Assembly: GCF_000834015.1 (NCBI RefSeq)
Contig: NZ_JXQI01000064.1
Span: 1 to 64,000, forward strand
Direction of reading: 5' to 3'
Origin: Prevotella pectinovora
GTDB taxonomy: Bacteria > Bacteroidota > Bacteroidia > Bacteroidales > Bacteroidaceae
DNA length: 64,000 bases
The notes under the pieces are model-generated. The model saw only the letters and a program-made list of their open reading frames with translations, was not told the DNA's origin and made no database searches. Below, in pieces: positions 45,801 to 55,644 of the stretch. Numbering within the stretch: position 1 is the first letter of the stretch; each line of letters starts with the position of its first letter. The position numbers and the translations under genes are program-made.

Positions 45801-47120
45801 TCATCTGTCCCATATTCCCGTTGCCTTCTGCCTGATCAGCAAGCGGCACTGATAGATGTGTATCAGCGCCATGGCGAGATAGCATGTTGCCATGCTCAGG
45901 ACTATACTCTCTACGCTCAGTCCCATATCAGTGAACTTGACCATCGCCACATAAAGGATGGTGAAGACTACGGATGTCAGTATCTGCACTCTTATCTTGT
46001 TGAGTCCGTTGATAAGATACGTTGCACAGTTGTTGAGATTGAAGGCACACACATATACGAATGTGCACAGCGAGATGGAGAGCGGCACCTCCACTTTGTC
46101 GCCAACCCACAGATGATAGAACACTCCGCTGACTGCCAGCATGCAGACTCCGCCGGCGACGGAAAGCGCCCAGAACTTCAACGCTCTGTTGAAAGTGGCG
46201 TTTATCCATGCCATGTCTCCCTTCACGTAGGCGTCGGTATAGGCGTTCCACATTGGTGAGAGGATGATGGTATAGGCTATTATCAGAAGGTTGAAAAACT
46301 TGTATGCGATGTTGTATGTCGTGACATTCGTCGGTCCGCAGTTCTGGGCTATGAACACGTTGGCAGCACCGAAAATAACAAGACAGCTGCTCACCTGAAT
46401 CACAAAGAATCCCATTCCCTTGCCCACAATCTGTCTGCCGAGACTCTTGTCAAAGTCGTTGGCGGCGGGGCGGAGTTCGGGATACCGCAAGAACAGGGGG
46501 ATTGTGGCAAGGGCAAAGACTGCACATGTCGTTGCCGTGTATGCAAGGACTACATACATGAGATTGCCCGACGTCACCTTGGTAAGTATGAATATTATCA
46601 CCATCGAGATGACGTTGCCCGACACGGTGAGAAGGTCGTTGACTGCATATTTCTGCATGGCAACGAAGATGAAGCCCACATTCTTCAAGACGAAATTGCC
46701 GAGCGTGAAACCTATTGCCACGAGCGTGGCGTTGCGAAGACTTTCTCCGCTCACAGCATGGGTATTGAAGAAGCTGCAATAGTCAAGCTGCGACAAGGGC
46801 AACAGCCCTATCACTCCCAACGCCAGGGCGATGACGGTGAGCAATGAGAATGTGGTGCAGATGTATTTTCTGGCCAACGAATAGTCTTGCTTCGAGATTG
46901 CCTCGGTGAGATAGTTCCGCATTCCATTGCCCAGACCGATGTCGAAGGTTCCTATCCAGAACAATACCGACGTCATGGTCATCCATACTCCATAGACTTC
47001 CTTGTCGAGATAGCCGATGGTAATAGGCACTATGAGGAGAGACGTTGCCAGTCCCACCATCTTCAGCACCGCCGACATCAGTATGTTTTTCTTCAGAACT
47101 ATGTTCCTATCGTTTGCCAT
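45801..47120 (-). CDS. Wzx-type oligosaccharide flippase
   Basis: 439 residues with about 12-14 membrane helices. GIGNGMRNYLTEAI-like and YGVWMTMTSVLFWIGTFDIGLG segments near the N-terminus are typical of the MATE/PST flippase group. It moves lipid-linked repeat units across the inner membrane. It lies 37 bases upstream of the fusion gene. Confidence 0.92.
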   Translation of the reverse strand: MANDRNIVLKKNILMSAVLKMVGLATSLLIVPITIGYLDKEVYGVWMTMTSVLFWIGTFDIGLGNGMRNYLTEAISKQDYSLARKYICTTFSLLTVIALALGVIGLLPLSQLDYCSFFNTHAVSGESLRNATLVAIGFTLGNFVLKNVGFIFVAMQKYAVNDLLTVSGNVISMVIIFILTKVTSGNLMYVVLAYTATTCAVFALATIPLFLRYPELRPAANDFDKSLGRQIVGKGMGFFVIQVSSCLVIFGAANVFIAQNCGPTNVTTYNIAYKFFNLLIIAYTIILSPMWNAYTDAYVKGDMAWINATFNRALKFWALSVAGGVCMLAVSGVFYHLWVGDKVEVPLSISLCTFVYVCAFNLNNCATYLINGLNKIRVQILTSVVFTILYVAMVKFTDMGLSVESIVLSMATCYLAMALIHIYQCRLLIRQKATGIWDR

Positions 47121-47238
47121 TCGCTTTTCAGTCTATCGAAGTCTTCCACTCAATAGTGGATTAAGTCATAATTGTCTGTATCAGCAATACGGCCCATTGA
47201 CACTTATCGTGACAGGGCCGTATCACATCGTATTTCCT

Positions 47239-49827
47239 TTATAATATGTTAGCCAAAGTAGCGATCATCGTGGCGATAGACGCTACCGACGTACCGATGG
47301 TCATCGTCTCGGCGATGCTCATCTTGGTGGTAGCCTTGGCTGGAACCACAATCTCACAACCAGGCATCGGCTTGGCGTTGTGGGAAACCTTTGCCACCAT
47401 ACCATTCATATATATAATGTAGGTCTGGCCTCTCTTTGCCTTGTTGTTGAAACCACCGGCCTGGTCGATATAATAGCTTGCCTTCTTGCCCTTAACAAAA
47501 CCTACGGTGTTTGGATACATCACCTCACCGTTGATCTTCACCGTTCCGGTGTACTGCGGAACAACGATGCGGTCGCCTTCGCGAAGCACGATGTCGGCAT
47601 CGCTGCCTGGGTTGGCAATAGCCTTGTCGAGCTCGATACCTACTGAATAGGTGTCATCGATCTGGAATTTCTTGATACGCTCACTGTTTGTGATATCAAC
47701 ACTCTTGCCGGTCTTTGCTGCCTCCTCGGCAGCCACCTGCTCATACTGCTCAAGGGCCATCTTGCGGGCTGCCTCCAGACGCTTGCGCTCACTCTCGTTG
47801 ATCTTTCTTACGAGTGTAGCACCGGCTGCATATCCGCGGTCGTTCACTCCGCCTGCCGCCTTGATGACGTCGCTCAGACGGGTGTTCCTTCTTTGCAGCG
47901 TATATGTACCGCTGAACATCACCTCACCGTCAACAACGACATTCTGCTGTTTTGAGAAGCCCGGGCTCTTACGCACATACACCTCGTCGAATGGCATAAG
48001 GTGGAAGCCTGGAGTACCGTCGATCACGAAGCCGTCTTTCAATGCGAAACTGTATGTATAAGCTGAGATGGAGTCGTTGGTAAGCGCCTTTGGATTCATC
48101 ACGCGGCGCGCCACATCGACCTTCACAGTGGAAGCGGAATTCTTCAGACCTCCTGCCTGAAGCACGAAGTCCTCAAGCGTCTCATTGGATGCGTATTTAT
48201 AGATGCCAGGATAGTTCACCTCTCCATGTATCGTTATGGTCTGTTCTTCCATCATCTCCTGCTTCGTAGGGATGAACAAAACATCGTTAGGCTGCAACGG
48301 CACATCGGCTACCTTACCGTCAAGGATGCCTTCCACATCAACCGGCACCACTTCCAGAGTGCGGTCTTTCTTCATGCGGTGCATCACGGCACGTGCGGTG
48401 AACGCCTCCTCTCTGAGACCGTCGGCATGCTCCAGCAAACTACGCACGCTGTTTATCTCGCCACCTACCTGATACATACCTGGACGGAACACGGCACCCT
48501 TTATCTCGACCATGTTTGAATATCTGTCGAGGATTGAGTCTACGCTTACCGAGTCTTCGTCGCTCACCTGGAATGAGCTCATGTCGAACTCGTCCACATT
48601 ATATACTGAATATTCCTTTCCGGTCTTTCTCACCACTCTAACCGACTTAGTATAGGCATCGCCAGTGAAGCCACCGGCATATTTCAGCAATGAGCCGACG
48701 CTTTCGTTCTTCTTCATCTCATACCACATAGGGCGCTTCACCTTACCGGTAAGATTCACCAGGCAGTCGTACGGACCGACCACAATGACATCGTTGTCGG
48801 CAAGGCGCACATTACCCGTCAGTTTGCCGTTGAGCATATAGTCATAGATATCCACTACGGTGACAAGGCGGTTGTTGCGATAGACCTTGATGTTACGAAG
48901 TGTACCGAGGTCGTTTGTTCCTCCTGCCATATAAAGGGCATGGAACACGGTGGCGAAGGCTGACAGAGTGTATGTGCCAGGAGCTTTCACTTCTCCCATG
49001 ACGTTGACCATTATCGAGCGGGTCTCACCGACGGTGAGCTTGATATGCGAGCTGCTGTATCTCGATCCCAAAGTGGAGCGCAATTTGGCGTTCGCCTGAC
49101 TCACCGTAAGTCCGCTGACTTCCACCGGTCCATATCCGTCTATCGTAACGAATCCGTCCGGTGACACCGTGCACTCAATGGTCTTCTGTGAAGCTCCGTA
49201 GATATCGATGAACACGGCATCGCCAGGACCGAGACGATAGTTCTGCGGTGTGGCAATGTTCATATTCGGTTCAAAAGACAAGTTCTTGTTGTTGAAGATG
49301 TTACGTCCGAACACCTTTCTCTTGGTCTTCTCCATCATGAGCTTCTCAAGAAGGGCTGCCGTATCGGGCACGAACTCGTCGAGTTCGTCGCGCATGTCGT
49401 TCCACTCATCGTTGGTATCGTCAAACACATAGCTGCGCTTGTCTTTAACGCGACCGTCTTTCAAACGGTTCTGCGAGTCATACTGCGACTTCTTGTCGTC
49501 AAGATATTCATCATCTTTGGCATCGCCGTTGGCTTTCTTCTTGCCGTTCGACCTCAATCTTGTGTCGTTCTTGCTTCCGGTAGTGCCCGACACCTGTCCC
49601 AATCCCTGGTCCTTGGCGGCACGCTCATATTTCTTTTTCACACGACGTATCTGCTCGATGTTAACGCCATTCTGCATGAGTTTCGTAACGATCTGAGACT
49701 GAGGGGTTCCGGCATTGTGCTCCTTTACGATGAATTTCATAACCTGGTCATCGGTCATTGACGACTGCGCCATGATGCTCATCGGAATGAGCACGGACAT
49801 TAAAATTGCTATGATGAATCTTTTCAT
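47239..49827 (-). CDS. Wza-type polysaccharide export protein with multiple SLBB domains
   Basis: 862 residues with a signal peptide ending MAQS. After a coiled segment (30-110) the Poly_export domain begins with YRLGPGDAVFIDIYGASQ (near 197-214). Five or more SLBB units follow (for example VMGEVKAPGTYTLS, LTGKVKRPMWYEM, IKGAVFRPGMYQVGG, IHGEVNYPGIYKY, VDGEVMFSGTYTL, INGEVMYPNTVGF). The end has one membrane helix. It forms the periplasmic and outer-membrane export conduit. The number of SLBB units far exceeds that of E. coli Wza but is common in Bacteroidetes. Confidence 0.93.
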   Translation of the reverse strand: MKRFIIAILMSVLIPMSIMAQSSMTDDQVMKFIVKEHNAGTPQSQIVTKLMQNGVNIEQIRRVKKKYERAAKDQGLGQVSGTTGSKNDTRLRSNGKKKANGDAKDDEYLDDKKSQYDSQNRLKDGRVKDKRSYVFDDTNDEWNDMRDELDEFVPDTAALLEKLMMEKTKRKVFGRNIFNNKNLSFEPNMNIATPQNYRLGPGDAVFIDIYGASQKTIECTVSPDGFVTIDGYGPVEVSGLTVSQANAKLRSTLGSRYSSSHIKLTVGETRSIMVNVMGEVKAPGTYTLSAFATVFHALYMAGGTNDLGTLRNIKVYRNNRLVTVVDIYDYMLNGKLTGNVRLADNDVIVVGPYDCLVNLTGKVKRPMWYEMKKNESVGSLLKYAGGFTGDAYTKSVRVVRKTGKEYSVYNVDEFDMSSFQVSDEDSVSVDSILDRYSNMVEIKGAVFRPGMYQVGGEINSVRSLLEHADGLREEAFTARAVMHRMKKDRTLEVVPVDVEGILDGKVADVPLQPNDVLFIPTKQEMMEEQTITIHGEVNYPGIYKYASNETLEDFVLQAGGLKNSASTVKVDVARRVMNPKALTNDSISAYTYSFALKDGFVIDGTPGFHLMPFDEVYVRKSPGFSKQQNVVVDGEVMFSGTYTLQRRNTRLSDVIKAAGGVNDRGYAAGATLVRKINESERKRLEAARKMALEQYEQVAAEEAAKTGKSVDITNSERIKKFQIDDTYSVGIELDKAIANPGSDADIVLREGDRIVVPQYTGTVKINGEVMYPNTVGFVKGKKASYYIDQAGGFNNKAKRGQTYIIYMNGMVAKVSHNAKPMPGCEIVVPAKATTKMSIAETMTIGTSVASIATMIATLANIL

Positions 49828-49871
49828 AATGAAGAATTTGTTTCTATTTGGTTTTTCTGATGTATTTTATG

Positions 49872-50513
49872 TTAGAACTTTTTTCCGCTCACGATGCTGA
49901 TGAACGTCTTGGCAATGATGCTGGCATCAAGAGCCAGCGACCTGCGCTTCAGATAGTCGGTATCCATATGCAGACGGATCAGCATCTTTTCCATAGTATC
50001 GGTATAGCCATTATAGAGGGTGGCTTCCGACGTCAGTCCGGGCCTCATCTCATAGATGAGCACATAGCTGGGGTCGTTGGCCATAATCTTGTCGATATAA
50101 AACCGGCGCTCCGGACGGGGGCCTACAAACGACATGTCGCCCTTCAGCACATTCCAGAGCTGGGGCAATTCGTCGAGATGATGCTCACGCAAGAACAACT
50201 CTGTCTTTGTGGACTGCCCTATGCTGCTTTTCGCCACAAGCTGAGGCTCCTTCTCAGGCTCGCTCATGGTGCGGAACTTGTAAATGGTAAACGGCTTCCC
50301 TCTATATCCGATGCGCTCCTGCGAAAATATAGCAGGACCGTTTTTCTGTCTCTTCAGCATGATGGCTATCACCAGATAGACCGGCGAGAGGATTATCATG
50401 CCGGCAAGAGAGAATACTATGTCAAACAGGCGCTTGACGGTTCGCTGAACACAGCCCATCGCGTCATGGCTGCCTTCGAAACCGCTCACCTCTTCTGTAT
50501 TTTGATTACTCAC
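49872..50513 (-). CDS. Sugar-phosphate transferase initiating polysaccharide synthesis
   Basis: 213 residues, a short WcaJ/PglC-type polyprenyl-phosphate sugar-phosphotransferase. KRLFDIVFSLAGMIILSPVYLVIAIML is the membrane hairpin, QERIGYRGKPFTIYKFRTM and DELPQLWNVLKGDMSFVGPRP are the catalytic motifs. There are no N-terminal extra helices. It is the first gene of the operon, after a promoter box at 50582. Confidence 0.93.
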   Translation of the reverse strand: MSNQNTEEVSGFEGSHDAMGCVQRTVKRLFDIVFSLAGMIILSPVYLVIAIMLKRQKNGPAIFSQERIGYRGKPFTIYKFRTMSEPEKEPQLVAKSSIGQSTKTELFLREHHLDELPQLWNVLKGDMSFVGPRPERRFYIDKIMANDPSYVLIYEMRPGLTSEATLYNGYTDTMEKMLIRLHMDTDYLKRRSLALDASIIAKTFISIVSGKKF

Positions 50514-50581
50514 TTTGTTTATTTACTTATTTCTTATTTTCTTTAAAACCGACAAACGGCTCTTTTATTGCATATTTTTTG

Positions 50582-50589
50582 CAAAGGTA
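50582..50589 (-). promoter_or_regulatory. -7 box at the head of the polysaccharide operon
   Basis: Minus strand TACCTTTG. The nearest TTG is 24 bases upstream. The nine genes that follow have small gaps (1-118 bases), so this may drive about 11 kb. No UpxY-type antiterminator gene and no invertible promoter repeats were found next to it. Confidence 0.5.
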
Positions 50590-50750
50590 CTATATTTTAT
50601 TTAAAAATTGGCGCAACATGCGTCTTATCTTTTGCAAGGAATCAACCTTGCCGTAACAAAACATCACATTTGGGAAAATTACAAGTGTCATAATCTGCAT
50701 ATCGGAACGGCTGTCGCCCAACTTGTGGATTAGCAATGATAATACCCGTT

Positions 50751-51232
50751 GGCGGAATTGATTTACGCTGACAGATATGAGTAAAGTTGCACATATCGCT
50801 GATTCCCGAAAGCCATCAGACCATCTGGTTTTTCTATAATTGCTTGATATACAAATGATTAGCAACCAGATGATTGTTTCAAACCATATAGATGGTTTGC
50901 AGATGACTGAAATAGCATGCGTTGACTGAATTCTGAAAAAACACGACTATGGATGTACATGAACAAACCGGGCAGTCATTGGACTGCTATTCTGTCCATC
51001 TGGGACAATGGTCGTGCCCATTTAACTCCCAATCGGTTCATTAAGTCGTCCAATGTAATATTTCACAACTGCTTACAGTCTTCTGTTTTCATGAGATGTC
51101 TTTTGACTGTTTTTAATTCGCAATAGCTCGCTATTACCCATTAAAAGCCAAAATCCAAGCAAGCCACAAAGACCGTTTCAGGACAAGTATTCACTAAATC
51201 AATTCCGCCAACGGTATTTTTATGCAACAAAT
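50751..51232. repeat. Gap bounded by 19-base inverted repeats
   Basis: CCGTTGGCGGAATTGATTT (50751 region) and its exact complement at 51214-51232 flank about 440 bases of non-coding DNA; a related single copy lies near 57018-57040. No long gene is present between 50590 and 51272: one 91-codon frame runs across the repeat and is not credible. Confidence 0.75.
51026..51163 (-). repeat. Dispersed intergenic repeat, long copy (inverted)
   Basis: Read on the minus strand it contains GGCTTGCTTGGATTTTGGCT, TAATAGCGAGCTATTGCGAA, GACTGTAAGCAGTTGTGAAA and CGACTTAATGAACCGATTGG in the same order as 62766-62940. Confidence 0.85.
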
Positions 51233-51272
51233 TCAATCGCCAATTCTAAATTTGAAACTTGAGTGTTTAATT

Positions 51273-52372
51273 TCATACAAATACTTTTTTGCCATTTCTC
51301 CGTATAAAGACATCCAACAGTTGCTGAAGAGCAACCCATACTAAAATATCTAAAACAATTATCATAGTAAAACCTATGTTTTTTCCTATCAATAGATTTA
51401 TTAGAATGAAAAGTAAAGCCATTACGACCAATACCCCAAGAGCTTGATGCTGTGTCATTCCCGTGCGCAACAGTTTATGGTGTATATGATTTTTGTCAGC
51501 CATAAATATCGGACGGTGATGCACAAACCTGGTAATTATCACACGACAGACATCAAACACCGGGACAATCAAATAGGAGCTGACTATCGGCATTCCTCCG
51601 ACAACTGCCGGTTCGGCATTTACCCTAACCATAGAACATTTAACAAATAAAGTACCAAGTATAAACCCGAGTGTCAAACTGCCCGAGTCACCCATAAAAA
51701 TCTTGTTTTCCCCTGCTTGCCAAATAGATTGAAACGTACAAAAGCCACAAGTACTCCAAGCAGCCCTGCAATTATAATGCAATAAGATAACAAATCTTCA
51801 GAAAGGAAAAGTACGAAGAATCCAAACAAAGCGATGATTGCAAGAAATGCAGCCAATCCGTCTATTCCATCAATAAGATTTATGGCATTGTCTATAAAAA
51901 CAATCACAATAACTGTCAACATGGCACCGACCCATAACGGTATCTCACCAATTCCGCAAAAGCCATAAAGATTATTGATATACAATCCGGACAGAGGAAG
52001 AATGGATGCAGCAAATATCTGAACCAGGAATTTTGTCCTTGGCGACACCCCTACAATATCATCTACTACACCAGCAACATATATCGCCAACAAACCGACA
52101 GAAAAATAACATGTCCAAAGACTCAAGCTGAGCGATGTTCCTTCCGAGATTCTGCTCACTATAGCTGTCGCCAGCATAAAACTAATCACAACACAGGGAA
52201 TAAAGCAAACTCCTCCCAATCGCGGAACGGAAACCTTGTGCACTTTCCGCTCATTAGGCAGATCATAAATTCGTTTGACCTTGCAAAAACTGACGACGAG
52301 TGGTATCAATCCTAATCCCAAAAGCATACTCACGAGAAACGATATCAATATATACAAACTACAATCAATCAT
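51273..52372 (-). pseudogene. WecA/MraY-family sugar-phosphate transferase gene with a frameshift
   Basis: The two frames 52372-51674 and about 51720-51273 join to make one protein of about 365 residues. The first part has YDLPNERKVHKVSVPRLGG, VDDIVGVSP and DNAINLIDGIDGLAAF; the second has KIFMGDSGSLTLGF and the HIHHKLL motif. The break lies at a GGGG-AAAA run (51706-51713): reading back one base after GKQGK gives NKIFMGDSGS in frame. A single-base loss, an assembly error or programmed slippage are all possible. Its start overlaps the LRR gene stop by 4 bases. Confidence 0.88.
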
Positions 52373-53106
52373 TTATTCATATTGTTCTGTTCCTTGATAT
52401 TGATAAAGAAATCACCCCATGACGAAAGCCAATAACTGCAGTATGTGCCTTGCGGAACTATAAGAACACAACATTTTCTGTTGCAGCCTGCAAAAACTCC
52501 CTTTCCTAACAACGGCGTTTTTTTGCAATCAGAGTATACCGACAAGAGGGACGTGCAGCCTTCAAATGCGCCATTGCCTATAGTTTCAACGTTACCGTGT
52601 ATTTTAATATTCTTCAAAGATGAGCAGTCTGAAAAGACACGTTCACCTATAGTTTTCAGATTATTTCCCATTTTTACTTCTGTAAGTCTCTTACAGCCAG
52701 CAAAAGCACATTCTTTTATTTCCGTTGCCGTTTGAGGAAGAGTAACCCTTTCAAGACTTTTACATCCATAAAACATGTATTCGCTAACTATATTGTTCCA
52801 AGAATACACCCCAGTCATATGATTTGACTTTTCATCGAAATAATAATACATGCCACCACTTACTACCATAGCCTCCGACATATCTATACAGGCAAGTTTG
52901 CCGTCATCATTACCATTCGATCCTTCACAACCTGCCATCTCACGTAGAAATTGGATATCGTCACCGTTAATTTGTCCAGTCAACTTGAGATACGTGATAC
53001 AATATTTCTTGCTCTCGCCAATCATATTGGCAAGGCAGCCCGGTTTATCCACACAAACTGTAATCTGTTTCGTTATCAAATCATTGTCTGCGGCAAAGAC
53101 AGACAT
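52369..53106 (-). CDS. BspA-type leucine-rich-repeat surface protein with damaged start
   Basis: 245 residues from the first usable ATG. LRR_5 repeats are clear (FYGCKSLERVTLPQTATEIKE and related units near 115-215). The open frame continues upstream and would encode the missing signal peptide KRLNIISLCLIFTMSVFAAD, but the codon where Met is expected (53146-53148) is ATA, six bases from an IS end. Translation from the internal ATG would lose most of the signal. It is therefore either a recent pseudogene or uses a rare start. Confidence 0.75.
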   Translation of the reverse strand: MSVFAADNDLITKQITVCVDKPGCLANMIGESKKYCITYLKLTGQINGDDIQFLREMAGCEGSNGNDDGKLACIDMSEAMVVSGGMYYYFDEKSNHMTGVYSWNNIVSEYMFYGCKSLERVTLPQTATEIKECAFAGCKRLTEVKMGNNLKTIGERVFSDCSSLKNIKIHGNVETIGNGAFEGCTSLLSVYSDCKKTPLLGKGVFAGCNRKCCVLIVPQGTYCSYWLSSWGDFFINIKEQNNMNK

Positions 53107-53255
53107 TGTGAAGATAAGACAAAGTGAAATAATATTCAGTCGTTTTATTTTTTCGGCGCACCCGACAAACCCTGTGGGGAAGGATAAGCAGATGCTAACC
53201 CAAAAACTGTGTTGCCAAACGATACATGATTGTCAAAAAGTAATACCTTTGCACT

Positions 53256-53657
53256 ATGAATCAGAATGGCAATATAAACATGTATGAAGGCCTCGCCTCA
53301 TATTTCCTACCCGAAGGAGTTCTTGAATATTTTGAGGTGACAGACTTTGCAACACAGCGTACTCAGGACAAAGATGTTCTTTACACAACAGAGCTTCACA
53401 TCTATCTTGATGAGCGTGACAATCTCACACCAGACATGAAAGGCTCCGTGAGCGATGGTTTTGGCGAAGAATCATGTTTGCTTGACTATCCTGCCCGAGA
53501 CAAAAAGGCGGTACTGCACATACGAAGAAGACGCTGGACAATGCCGGACGGCACAACAAGAATTGTTGACATTGGCAAGGAGTTCGAATTGAAGCATAAG
53601 GGCACTCGATACGCGAAGGACTTTGCGCTTTTTTTAAAGAGGGCGAATGGACTCTGA
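53256..53657 (+). CDS. ISAon1-family transposase N-terminal region protein
   Basis: 133 residues (or 125 from the ATG at 53280). SYFLPEGVLEYFEVTDF, LDYPARDKKAVLHIRRRRW and KGTRYAKDFALFLKR are typical of the separate small first protein of this IS type. The frame is complete and has its own TACCTTTG box at 53244-53251. It overlaps the start of the second frame by 11 bases. Confidence 0.82.
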   Translation: MNQNGNINMYEGLASYFLPEGVLEYFEVTDFATQRTQDKDVLYTTELHIYLDERDNLTPDMKGSVSDGFGEESCLLDYPARDKKAVLHIRRRRWTMPDGTTRIVDIGKEFELKHKGTRYAKDFALFLKRANGL

Positions 53658-54113
53658 GACGATAACCGCTCGTCAGATTGGTTATACGTACATGATCAAC
53701 AGCTCCACGTTTGCTAAGAGATATAAGGACACCCTAAGTAACTTCGAGACGTGGGAACAGAAAGAGCATGCATCAGAATGGATTCTTATTCCGCAGAATG
53801 TAGGCAAGGAGCAAGGCATAGACGAAACATCCCTATAGGGCGAGCTATACACTATCATTCACAACAAGGATGCCATGGTCGCAAGGGTGCAATCATAGCA
53901 GTAGTCAAGGGAACGAATCCTGCTGACGTACTGAAGGTTCTCATGCAGCTACCTGCAGATAAGCGTGAAATGGTCGGGAACATCACGATGGACCTCTCTG
54001 ATTGTATGCGTGCCATAGTCCGGGAGGCATTCCCCAAAGCCACAGTCGTACGTGACTGCTTCCATGTGGTGAAATGTGGCGGAGAAGGCTGCGAAGACAA
54101 ATGCTTCAGCTGA
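53647..54113 (+). pseudogene. ISAon1-family DDE transposase, broken
   Basis: The first part (to 53838) encodes a segment with TFAKRYKDTLSNFETWEQ and LIPQNVGKEQGIDETSL, then TAG interrupts where the family continues GELYTIIHNKDA. A one-base shift near 53877 follows; the next frame has RKGAIIAVVKGT, MVGNITMDLSDCM and VVRDCFHVVK, the middle of the DDE domain. The C-terminal third is missing. At least one stop, one frameshift and one deletion make it inactive. Confidence 0.88.
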
Positions 54114-54252
54114 ATCGCCGAACTCAAAGATCAAATGCTTCCGCGCACAGGTGAAAGGAGTCAAAGACATGCCATTCTTCATGTATCGTTTAGCAACAGT
54201 TTTGGGTTAGCATCTGCTTATCCTCCCCCACAGGGTTTGTCGGGTGCGCCTA

Positions 54253-55644
54253 TTAACGTCCAAATTGTTTTACTTTGAATGAACATGATACGGTACCTTT
54301 CTTGTTGGAGATGGTAACGATATCTTCGCGGTCGGAAGAGGAGTTATTACTGTTAGCACGTAAATAAACACGCCCTCTATTATAGCCATAATTATAATAA
54401 TTACTATCGAAATCATCAAAATCCGCTGTCAACCAATCAGCCGATGTCGTTACCTTTATGTCATCACTGCTAAGGTTTGTTTTGAAATACAAATATTGAT
54501 TATTATAATAATAGTCAAAAGTATATGGATTTTCTTCAGAATAACCATTTTCCATTGTTATATACGCTACATCCTGTTCCAAATTCAGCTTTACACTCGT
54601 ATCCCCATTGCGGTATTTCAGCGTTATCGTGCCAGTCCGCTTAGTATCGGTATCATTTTCCGTCGCTGTTACAATCAATATGTATCTACCGTAATAACCA
54701 TAGTCACTGTTTTTCCCCAGTTTTGCCTCACACCAACTTGATGCTGTATTCTCTACTTCGATATCTTCAAGCGGAATATTGCTGTTTACATATACAGACT
54801 TACTTGCTCCACTCACAGAAAGAGGTAGATTCATAGAAGTCACATACGAGCTATTGTTGCCGTAGAGTTCCATCCTCGGCTCAGCCGCACCACGAGTAAC
54901 CTTTATCTCTTTCTTCTTGCCATAACCCGTGGTCAGCGTTATCGTTGCCGTAGACACCCCCACCGTATCCGACTTATCAACAGAAATATTCACGGCATTT
55001 GTCAGGAAATTCTTGTAAAGAGACGAGGTAGGTGTGGCTCTGCACCATCCTGCAGAAGATTCACAAGAGAAGTATATCGGCTCATTGTCGAGGAATTCCA
55101 CCTTTTCTTTTCCGCCATCATCAGTAAACGAAAGTTCGTTCTTCGGGAGTTGTATGTCTATGTCTTTCCCACAGAAAGGGTATTGGTATCTTATATTATA
55201 TCCAACGATCTTACCATCGTCGTCACGCACTGCGTCTTCTACAAGAATTCTGTAAAAATAATCTTCATCATTTGAATTATAGCAAACATACCCATATCCT
55301 TTTTTTACGACAGCTTTTCCAGACCAACCAGTTTTGGGAACACTTGTTATATCGCCAAGTTTATTTACGTTTGGAATCGAGACAAAGCAAGCATGAGGAT
55401 AATACGGGTCATTATCTATGGCCTGAAAAATATTGTTCTCTCCTATAAATATATCCTCACCAAGCTTCGTTGCACTATTTTTATCCCCTTTCAGCATACA
55501 CAGCACTTCCTCATTATCGAGCAAACCACCATTATTGCCGTTTCCACCACCGTTGTTGTCATCATCGCTGCTGCATGCTACAAGTGCAGATGAAGAAACT
55601 ATTGCCATAGCAATGGCAAATAAAAAAGAATGTTTATAAATCAT
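54253..55644 (-). CDS. BACON-domain surface lipoprotein
   Basis: 463 residues. The lipoprotein signal ends ALVAC-S followed by an Asp/Asn/Gly linker. Three BACON-like beta domains follow (about 165-255, 260-360, 365-463), each ending with a strand such as KKEIKVTRGA, SVKLNLEQDVA and SCSFKVKQFG. BACON domains usually bind glycans or mucin, or act as spacers. The stop lies 2 bases from the IS, so the IS landed between this gene and the LRR gene. Promoter at 55947; the leader is about 290 bases. Confidence 0.85.
   Translation of the reverse strand: MIYKHSFLFAIAMAIVSSSALVACSSDDDNNGGGNGNNGGLLDNEEVLCMLKGDKNSATKLGEDIFIGENNIFQAIDNDPYYPHACFVSIPNVNKLGDITSVPKTGWSGKAVVKKGYGYVCYNSNDEDYFYRILVEDAVRDDDGKIVGYNIRYQYPFCGKDIDIQLPKNELSFTDDGGKEKVEFLDNEPIYFSCESSAGWCRATPTSSLYKNFLTNAVNISVDKSDTVGVSTATITLTTGYGKKKEIKVTRGAAEPRMELYGNNSSYVTSMNLPLSVSGASKSVYVNSNIPLEDIEVENTASSWCEAKLGKNSDYGYYGRYILIVTATENDTDTKRTGTITLKYRNGDTSVKLNLEQDVAYITMENGYSEENPYTFDYYYNNQYLYFKTNLSSDDIKVTTSADWLTADFDDFDSNYYNYGYNRGRVYLRANSNNSSSDREDIVTISNKKGTVSCSFKVKQFGR

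Larger units (their letters stand above)
53155..54250 (+). mobile_element. ISAon1-type insertion sequence, decayed, with intact terminal inverted repeats
   Basis: The ends 53155-53229 and 54179-54250 are about 72-75-base inverted repeats beginning GGCGCACCCGACAAACCCTG, with few mismatches. No target duplication is visible: flanks are TTTTTTC on the left and TATTAAC on the right. The element is about 1.1 kb, shorter than I expect for this type, because the second transposase gene is broken and partly deleted. It sits 2 bases after the stop of the BACON lipoprotein gene and 6 bases from the LRR start position. Confidence 0.9.

Noticed and set aside
50590..50865. 91-codon minus-strand frame before the polysaccharide operon
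   Set aside because: It spans the 19-base dispersed repeat and the operon promoter region and shows no domain; an UpxY-type regulator was looked for and not found.
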